This document shows positions 56,775-64,000 of a stretch of 64,000 nucleotides of DNA, in pieces. The first letter of the stretch is position 1. Each line of letters opens with the position of its first letter. Origin of the DNA: Parastagonospora avenae f. sp. tritici 18332-5 (Eukaryota; Ascomycota; Dothideomycetes; Pleosporales; Phaeosphaeriaceae); NCBI GenBank assembly GCA_022559985.1, contig JAFJTR010000058.1, positions 62,001 to 126,000 of the forward strand, read 5' to 3'. The translations under genes were made by a program, and so were the position numbers. Below the pieces are notes generated by a model that was not told the origin of the DNA, searched no databases, and saw only the letters and a list, made by a program, of their open reading frames with translations.

Positions 56775-57092
56775 CGAAGATATTTCCCTGTGTGAATCAG
56801 ATGATATCGAAGCTGACTGCACCATGTTTACTCCTACCTTGAGTCATGTTTTGACTGTGCTTTAAATTTAGCAAAGACGTAGCAATCTTTACATTGTGCG
56901 TTAGTCCCACAACTGCTCCTTGGTTCTTTCGACATAAACGCAGCGCTTTGCGACTTCATCTCCAGAATAAGAAATAAAAACGCATTCTTGGTAAGTGTAG
57001 TTGCTTGAATGTACAATATATACAGCTGTTCTACAAACAAAATTCACCTCGCTGTGATAGAGCACCGCCCACTCTAAGAAACTTCAGTCAAA
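56775..57092. other. Convergent 3' spacer
   Basis: 318 bp, AT-rich, nothing else seen. Confidence 0.45.
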
Positions 57093-57740
57093 CTATACAG
57101 TGAACTGCAAAGCCGTCGTAGCATTTACAAGTGGCCAGTTGATGCCCTTGTCTGCCGCACCTGTATTCCCGAGTCCGGCGCAGTCGTATAAGCCTACCGG
57201 ATTGTTCTGCACTGCTCGTAAATATTGCAGATCAACGCATTGCTCTACGTTGTGGTTAGCCCGACAGCCTTCACTCAATCACGGCCCTTGACCACTAGGT
57301 TTGACACTTACTTGTGCCTGACGAAGCCTCGAGCGCAATCCTGCCGTCGGCCATCGCAGTCCATTTCTGCGCGACCTCAGTGTCTGCGCACGGTCTCAAG
57401 TAGATGTTTGCCATGTTTTTCCACGCGCTCTGAGGTCCCGCGTCCATACATAGCGTTGTATCGGCGAGTTGAATTTTCGTCTGGTTACTCTTGATGTACC
57501 ACGTTTGCTCGGGCTTGGATGTGAGGCTTTGCCTGAAAAACGTCAGACATACTGAGAAAGGTGATTAAACTGGAAGCCTTACACTACGAGGGTGGTGCCG
57601 TTCGTGCGTGCCTTGGGTACAACGACATATTTGGTGTCTTGCTTTGAAGTGATGTACACACGACGGTAGCCTTCTGGTATAGCGACCTGAGCAAGGCCTG
57701 TTGCGGCTAGAGTAAGGGTCGTGATGATAGTAAGAAGCAT
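57093..57740 (-). CDS. Small secreted ricin-B-fold (QxW) lectin-like protein
   Basis: Three exons (complement of 57583-57740, 57312-57532, 57093-57244; introns 50 and 67 nt) give 176 residues. The signal peptide is MLLTIITTLTLAATGLA. The mature chain has beta-trefoil repeats: QTWYI, KIQLADTTLCMDAGP, LRPCADTEVAQKW, GRIALEASSG, QCVDLQYL and GLYDCAG, with the Q-x-W pattern and paired Cys. This is the ricin-B-type carbohydrate-binding fold only; no catalytic chain is present, so there is no sign of ribosome-inactivating activity. Such small proteins are common in fungal secretomes and are thought to bind glycans on self or host surfaces. Confidence 0.8.
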
Positions 57741-58150
57741 ATTGATTGTGCAGCGATAATTTTTTTTACAGCAAGTCTCAGAGTAGGTTACCAGTGAGAT
57801 ACTAGAAACTGTGGAATAAGGAAGGCTTATAGCTGAGCGGATCAGGTTGTGATGATTAGGCTAGACTATGATCAAGCTTCCGCGTGTGAGCTTACGCCCT
57901 CTTGAACCCACTGTGAACATCCATTTGAATTTCGTGGGGCCCACTGTCAGTCTTCATTTGCATCGCTGTGTAGACGCGTAGATTCATTACAACCCATGTG
58001 CTGCAATATAGCACTTTACCCGAAAGGACCTTGAGTATTCGGCAGTTGGCCAGAATCACGTAGGACGGAAGCTGTCTCTTTCCAATGGATGTTATTTGCT
58101 TGGCGACACATCCCGTCACATGGCTGCACTTGAAGTTATTTGCCGATGTC
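57741..58150. other. Intergenic
   Basis: 410 bp between the lectin-like gene's start and the MFS gene's stop, both minus. No gene seen. Confidence 0.5.
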
Positions 58151-60131
58151 CTAGGCTTTGTCGTCGCTTTGCGTTTCCGACTTGTGTCTGTCCTTCCCTT
58201 CCTCTTTCAACTTCGCATCGTCATCTCTGTTGAGCTCGACCTGAGGCATGAGCAACCAGGCAGCAATGAAAGCTAGCGCATTCAATGCTGCGCTCACAAT
58301 GAAGATGACCCGGAAGCCTTTGACGTACGCGGACTTTAGCTCAAACCGTATGCTGTCAGTACGTTCTTTTCCATATTCCTCACGAAAAAGACCAGGCGAG
58401 TTTATTAGCAGCTGGATGGCTGAGGCTGAGAGTCCGAGCGGCGTAAGAGTTGATCGAACAGCGTTATTGATAATCGTTCCAGAAAGAGCAAGTCCTAATG
58501 TTCCACCGAGATTCCGGATGAAGTTGCGAAACGAGGTGACAATGGCCATATGTTTTCGTGTGACGCCAGCTTGAACAGCTATCAATGATGGTTGAAGCGT
58601 ATTGCCGAGGCCAAAACCCGAGAGTAGCGCGAAGCCTATTTGCTTGCCCAGTGAAGCATCTTCGAGCGTGGAGAAAAGGCCCATGCCAACCGCCCAGACA
58701 GCCCAGCCTAGCAACAAACATTCTCTATATCTGCCAAAGCGGTGGATATACAGACCCGATAGCGTGCTAAACAAAGCTTCAAACCTTGTTAGCCCGTACG
58801 ATACAGGATTTGAAAGACACTTACTCTGGGTGAGCGTGATAGGTAGTAGTAGGGCACTTGACTTGACCGCTGAGTAACCACAAACTAGCTGTCCAAAGGC
58901 AGGTATGTAATAGACCTGTACAAGAAACCCCCAACCGTTGACAAACATAGTCAGCATGGCTCCATTGACGATCTTAGATTTGAAGATCAACACTACGCTT
59001 GTTACTTCATGTCTCCATATGTGCGGACACTATATCACTCACTTGGAACGAGCGGTACTCGTGTTCCCTTCCATTGCCATAATACGAAACATAACGAGAC
59101 GAAGATACCAATGGTAAATGTAGCTATCACGTGCCGAGAGTACCAGGCATGTTCGCCGCCGGCCCATGTCAGAGCCAGCACAAGTAAGGCCGAGCCTGCA
59201 AGAGCAAGGAATGCGCCGAAAAAGTCGATCGCTGCAACTTTCCTAACTTTGTTAGCGTTATGCAGGCTGGCACCCTAGTACATACTTTTTCCAATCACCA
59301 GTGACCTTCCTCAATGGCATGAAAAACACGACACAGGAGGTGGTCAAAACACTGATGAAGAGGTTCAGTCGAAATATCCATCTCCTTTTGAAATTTTAGT
59401 ACTGTTTCACCGACAATGAAATTAAACATTACCAAGAGTCGTGGCTCATTGAAGCCAACGCAGCGCCTATGGGTGGGCCAATGCCATTCGCCACCGCAAC
59501 TACTGAACCCTGTCCTAGTGTTAGAGCACTTCTATAACATAGCTATTGTTTCACTTACGAGTATACCTTGGTATTTACCTCTCTCTCGCAAAGGAACAAT
59601 GTCAGACACGATGAACTGAGCAAGGGTCATAACACCTCCACCCCCCACACCAGTAAACGCTCTGAATACGATGAGCTGCACTGATGTCGTTGCCAAGGAT
59701 GCAGCTAATGAACCAAGGAAGAATATGCCGATGGCGATGATCAAGAGTACCTTGCGGGACCAGATATCTGATAGGCGGCCGTACAACAGCTGGAAAGATG
59801 TCGAGGTCAAGAAATACGCGCCAGCAATCCATGAACTTTCGGAGCTCGCGTCCAGACTCCGACTAATAGTTGTTAAAGCGGCAGCAAGTGTTGTCTGATC
59901 CATCAAGGCGAGGAGATCGACACTCGCACAAGCCAAGAATATCGTGATGATGACCTTCTGCGGGACATAGTTGGTTTGTTCGTTGAAGTCGATAGTTGTA
60001 GCCTTCTCAGTCGATTCTGGTGTTTCTGCTCCAGGAGACGGGTGCGTAGGTGTGGTGGGAGAAGCATCCGATGACTTCTCGTCAAGGGCTACCGATGGTT
60101 GAGCTAAAGCCATTGGCTGTGCATGCGACAT
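58151..60131 (-). CDS. MFS drug:H+ antiporter (DHA2, 14-span type)
   Basis: Six exons (complement of 59559-60131, 59433-59509, 59286-59384, 59043-59242, 58825-58992, 58151-58776) give 580 residues. A soluble Pro/Thr/Glu-rich N-tail of about 60 residues precedes the membrane domain. Motif D1-like LLALMDQTTLAAALTTISRSL, motif A-like YGRLSDIWSRKVLLI, motif C-like GGSVVAVANGIGPPIGAALA (spanning the exon 1/2 junction) and NLFISVLT follow in order, as in DHA2 exporters. Intron 5 (58777-58824) is 48 nt and stop-free, so retention would add 16 residues. DHA2 proteins export drugs, toxins or metabolites across the plasma membrane. It is divergent from the cysteine-synthase/rhodanese gene. Confidence 0.93.
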
Positions 60132-61397
60132 GAGGGAAAGAGATGCATACAAGAGTACGGAAGTAAAGAAGTATCAACTGCAGGGACAAACGAGGTCATT
60201 GAAGCTCAAAATGCCAAGTCGCCTAGATCATTCTGTGCTTTATGAGTACGGTGAGCCGCTAGTGCCAAGGGAGAAGGCGCTATATCGGCGAGAAATGCGT
60301 GCTACGTCGGTGAGCTGCAATGTGCGTAGTCTCCGAAATACCCTAAACTACCTTGCCTGGCTCGTGACTTGTTCAAGATCGACAACCATGAGGAAGGATG
60401 GGGTGATGTTAAGGAAGACTCCGTAAATACGTAGACTAATGGGCAGACAAGCTGTCATTATAGCCCTGCCGATGCCTCGTACGTGCCAAACTGCAGTAGC
60501 TAGACTATGTATCAGGGTTCCCAGACGACGCTAATGTCGATAAATGCCCGTGTGATGTAGATGGAAGCCAATTGGTACGCTTCTTAGGCCCAGCTTAGTG
60601 CTTTCTTCGGTCCTATAGCACCTAAGTAGGCTTGCTTCATGCATGTCTGTAGTGTGGCAGACACCTTGTTGTCAAGAGTCTGCCTACCTGGGTAGGCAGG
60701 AATAACTCTCGACTTGCCGACAGCTTCTGTTACACTGGACGACTCCGATCTGGCAAAATGCGCCCATGCATACCTCCCAGACCAACACAAAAAGTTCAAT
60801 TCGTAAGAAGCCTGAGCACCATGCGAGGGATAACGGTATAGTTACCAAGTAGAGTGTGCTTGCTTCGGTCTTCGGAGACGGGAGGGCAGCCCTTGTTTGT
60901 GGACCCTGAGCGGTCCGTTAGCGGTGTCCTAGCGACCGGTGCTAGCGTGGCACGAAACTCAATAACGTATAGCGCATTCGCATGCTAAACAACAATGTGC
61001 TCATACAACCGCATATCGTCGCAGTAGTCAAGGGATCTGTCAGAGGCGTGGGATGAGGGACCATGTAGTTCGCAGTAGAACTTGGCAAAGTATTACGAAT
61101 GGAGCTTGGCGATGCGAGCTGCTCACAAGGCCGGCAAGTGATACCGACCATCACTGGCCAAATCTCGCCTTCGCACCGAGATTGAGCGTGACTGAAGTGC
61201 CAGGATAGACCATTCTTCTTTCATTAACCGAACGATCAAAGTAGGGTGAATGTGGTTGGATGCGCTCGATGCGCATATCCACATCTGCTCGTCACAAGTC
61301 AAACCGGCCAGCTAGGTCGCAAGGTATATAAGGGGGACCACATCGTAATGCTCAACGATTATAGCCTCCGAGCTACTTCCTAAATCAATATTCTACA
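60132..61397. other. Divergent promoter of MFS exporter and cysteine-synthase/rhodanese gene
   Basis: 1266 bp. A short inverted repeat occurs at 60684-60703 (ctgcctacctgggtaggcag). No ATGRYRYCAT site was found. No gene seen. Confidence 0.5.
61325..61331 (+). promoter_or_regulatory. TATA box of the cysteine-synthase/rhodanese gene
   Basis: TATATAA, 67 bp before the ATG at 61398. Confidence 0.6.
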
Positions 61398-63222
61398 ATG
61401 GCGTCGCCAAAATTTCTCAATGTCTACTCGGGGCCAGACGCCATTCAACAGTACTTTGACCCGGACGTTCATCCGCCTTTACCACTTGTCGAAGTGCCAC
61501 AGACTTTAAATCCTTACTATGGGGATGGCGTGAGAATCTTCGCTAAGATGATGTCAATGCACCCGGCAAATAATGTCAAGATCATGCCAGCAATGAACAT
61601 GCTGGATAAAGGGGTCCAGCAGGGCAAAACGAAGACTGTTGTCGAGTATTCATCTGGTTCTACTGTCATCTCGCTAGCCTTGGCTTCCCGCGTCTATCAT
61701 CAGATCCAGGACGTTCGAGCTTTTCTGTCAAACAAGACCACGACCCCGAAGCTTAGGTTGATGCAATTCTTCGGACTGGACGTGTAAGTGCTGCCGAAGC
61801 ATTACAAGGCCTCGCACTGAACACGTTAGCACATTATTTGGTGGCCCAAGTCAACCAGAGCCACTCGATGAACGAGGTGGCATACACCGGGCGCGATTAC
61901 TAGCGCAGGAGGACGAACAGGTTCTCAACGCGAACCAATACGAGAACGACGGGGTATGAAACCTGCTCAAAATGTCTCACAATGACACGATTTTGACACC
62001 TACCAGAACTGGCAATCGCACGTCAAGTGGACCGGTCCCCAGATCCACAAACAACTCCCGAATATCGACGTGTTATGCGCTGGCATGGGAACCTCAGGCA
62101 CTATGACGGGGCTGGGGCAGTATTTCAAGCAGGCTAAGCCCTCGGTAACCAGACTAGGGTATGTAGGCTAGCAACGCAACAGCTGGCTAGGCTAACGACA
62201 TCATGCAGGGTATGTACCGCAGCGGGCGATCGAGTACCCGGACCGAGGTCATATGCCCTCCTAGCTCCTGTTGAGTTCCCTTGGCGTGACTCGGTCGATG
62301 CAGTAGAAGAGGTCGGTTCAAAGGATGCGTTCAGTCTTTCGCTGCAGCTCTGTCGGGAGGGCCTAGTTTGTGGCCCATCATCAGGCTTCAACTTGCAAGG
62401 TTCGTGAGCAAATGTCTATCGGTGTGCTATACTGACTTGCAAAGGCTTGTTCAATTACCTTGGAAAGCGGAAAGCTGCTGGCACTCTTTCCGAGCTTTCT
62501 GGTGCAGATGGCTTAGTCAACTGTGTGTTCATCTGTTGCGACCTACCATACCAATACATCGATGAGTACTTTGACAAAGTTAGTAGCGACAGTTTCCACC
62601 CCATCAAGAATCAGGTCAGTCTAGTCGTCGCCTCGCAATGCAACACCCTTCTGATAGCATGTAGAACCTCGCTGCCGTAGATCTGTATCGCTACGACGAA
62701 GCATGGGAACTGCAACCCACCGAAGCGATTTCGCAATATGCTAGCAGTGATCCGACGGTCTCCAGCACGGTGCTGCTAGATTTGCGAAAGCCTGACGACT
62801 TCATCTCAAGCAACATCCCAGGCTCTTACAACTTGCCTTTGCAAAGCCTAGGCTCAAACACTCCAAGCCCGTTCTTCGATGCCGAAGCATTAGAACGGCA
62901 ATGGAAAGAGATCGATAATATGCTGTCCCTTAACACGATCTGCGCATACGATCTTGCTGGAAAGAATGTCGGTGTCATCTGCTACAATGGCGATACAGCT
63001 CGTGTAGCCACAAGCGTACTGCGGGCTAGAGGCATTATAGCGAGTAGCATCAAGGGAGGCTTCGAAGCGTTGACGGCAGAACTACCACAATTGCGAACGA
63101 AAAGTCGACTATCTTTCCAGCAATGGTCAGAAACTGCAAACGCGACGCCTCCGATACTGGAAGCTGAGCTGCTTTCGTCCGATGCTGGTCCTCGACATGA
63201 GGTTCTCGTGAACGCTCCGTAA
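61398..63222 (+). CDS. Cysteine-synthase-like PLP enzyme fused to a rhodanese domain
   Basis: Six exons (61398-61783, 61830-61953, 62007-62158, 62209-62399, 62445-62614, 62665-63222) give 526 residues. Residues about 25-330 are a fold-type II PLP enzyme: PLP-binding Lys in HPANNVKIMPAMN (Lys61), the substrate loop VEYSSGST (equivalent of TSGNT), the phosphate loop GMGTSGTMTGLGQY (GTGGT equivalent) and CGPSSGF near the end. Residues about 370-500 are rhodanese-like: VLLDLRKPDDFISSNIPGSYNLPL, then VGVICYNGDTARVATSVLRARG, with the likely catalytic Cys in ICYNGD. The pairing suggests sulfur transfer to or from the PLP reaction. Whether it makes cysteine, degrades it or handles another sulfur compound is not known. 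Confidence 0.92.
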
Positions 63223-63718
63223 TGATCGAATATGCAACGTGGAATGCTCTGGGGCAGACGGACTTTAGGCGCCGGACGTGACGATGTCACAGGCAGTGTG
63301 CTGAGGTCTAAGTTATGTGCAAAAGCGTCAGTCTTCGCACCTGTATCTCTCTGTTATTGATAGTTTAGCGAGTTCTAGAAAAGGTCATGGCCTCATCAAC
63401 AACCTTCATTGTTGTTATTCTCAATGCTTGGTTTTTTTCAAAATGAATCGCAAAGCTTTCCATCATCATTGCGAGTTAAGTTAGTGCAATTTTGCACAAA
63501 GTTGCGCTAGGTATGGCGGTCGGACTTTATAGTCAAGACCCGGAAATATCAAAGACCAAACTAGTCATCCGGTAATCGGTATAAGAAGACTCCATATCTC
63601 ATCAGAGGTAATAGCCAGCAGCCACTGCGGACAGGAATTGCGCATCAGAACTTACTCAAACTTGTCACATCGTCACACCTTGCACTGCTCTTCTCAAACC
63701 ACACCAAGGCCTACCATC
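63223..63718. other. Intergenic
   Basis: 496 bp between two plus-strand genes; a TATA-like gtataaga lies near 63578. No gene seen. Confidence 0.5.
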
Positions 63719-64000
63719 ATGTCAGCGCTCGCCAAAGAGATTGTCCTTGTGACTGGAGGTATGTTGTAATTTATCATATACATATACCAGCCAATACTCA
63801 CATTCAACAGCGAACAGCGGCATCGGCTTCGAGATTGCGCATCAGTTGCTTGCAAGGGGCAACTACCATGTTTTGCTAAGCGCGCGATCCTCATCAAAAG
63901 GCAAGGCGGCCATTGAGAACTTGCGAACCCGAAACCTGCCAGGAAGCATCGAGTTTCTTCATCTGGACGTACAGTCCGACGAGCATATCGCCAACGCTGC
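63719..64000 (+). CDS. Short-chain dehydrogenase/reductase, cut by right edge
   Basis: Exon 1 63719-63758, intron 63759-63810 (52 nt), exon 2 from 63811 to the edge. It begins MSALAKEIVLVTGG/ANSGIGFEIAHQLLARG: the TGxxxGIG cofactor motif is split by the intron. LLSARSSSKGKAA (Arg selecting NADP) and HLDVQSDEHIANAA (the D-V acidic loop) follow. The catalytic Tyr-x3-Lys lies beyond the window. A classical SDR; substrate unknown. Confidence 0.88.

Overview
The window is nuclear DNA of a filamentous ascomycete (Pezizomycotina). Introns are 43-60 nt with GTAAGT-like donors and CTAAC/CTGAC branch points. The gene content is typically fungal: a HET-domain protein, a Zn2Cys6 regulator, DUF3433, an LPMO-like protein and 'LPAEIR' F-box-like proteins. 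Gene style and composition suggest a dothideomycete, perhaps Pleosporales; that placement is inference. Coding sequences were rebuilt by joining open frames at splice sites that keep phase and protein-family continuity. There are no transcripts behind them.

Left part (1-21 kb). A left-edge partial F-box-like gene and a small secreted protein come first, then an orphan ORF and a GST. Next is a divergent pair, a TauD-type 2-oxoglutarate dioxygenase (minus) and a flavin monooxygenase (plus), followed by a Dal5-family permease. The gap between the divergent genes carries two copies of a palindrome resembling the CYS3/MetR sulfur-regulator site, 21 bp apart. I read the three genes as a candidate sulfonate (organosulfur) scavenging locus. 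Further right are an F-box-like gene, a mucin-like secreted protein, a Zn2Cys6 regulator and a short-chain dehydrogenase.

Middle part (21-50 kb) holds mostly core genes: TFIIH helicase XPB/SSL2, HID1, an epoxide-hydrolase-like protein without its catalytic residues, AdoMet decarboxylase (SPE2) with an intron-interrupted upstream ORF, the CFIm25/NUDT21 cleavage factor head-to-head with a MAT2B-like reductase, a large DUF3433 membrane protein, an LPMO-like secreted protein and calcineurin A. SPE2 and the MAT2B-like gene both concern S-adenosylmethionine and lie within about 6 kb.

Right part (50-64 kb) looks more accessory: a mitochondrial-type orphan, a HET-domain protein, an acidic orphan, a probably frame-broken PPxY protein, a ricin-B-fold secreted lectin-like protein, a DHA2-type MFS exporter divergent from a cysteine-synthase/rhodanese fusion, and a second short-chain dehydrogenase cut by the right edge. 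No transposon, CRISPR array, rRNA or convincing tRNA was seen.
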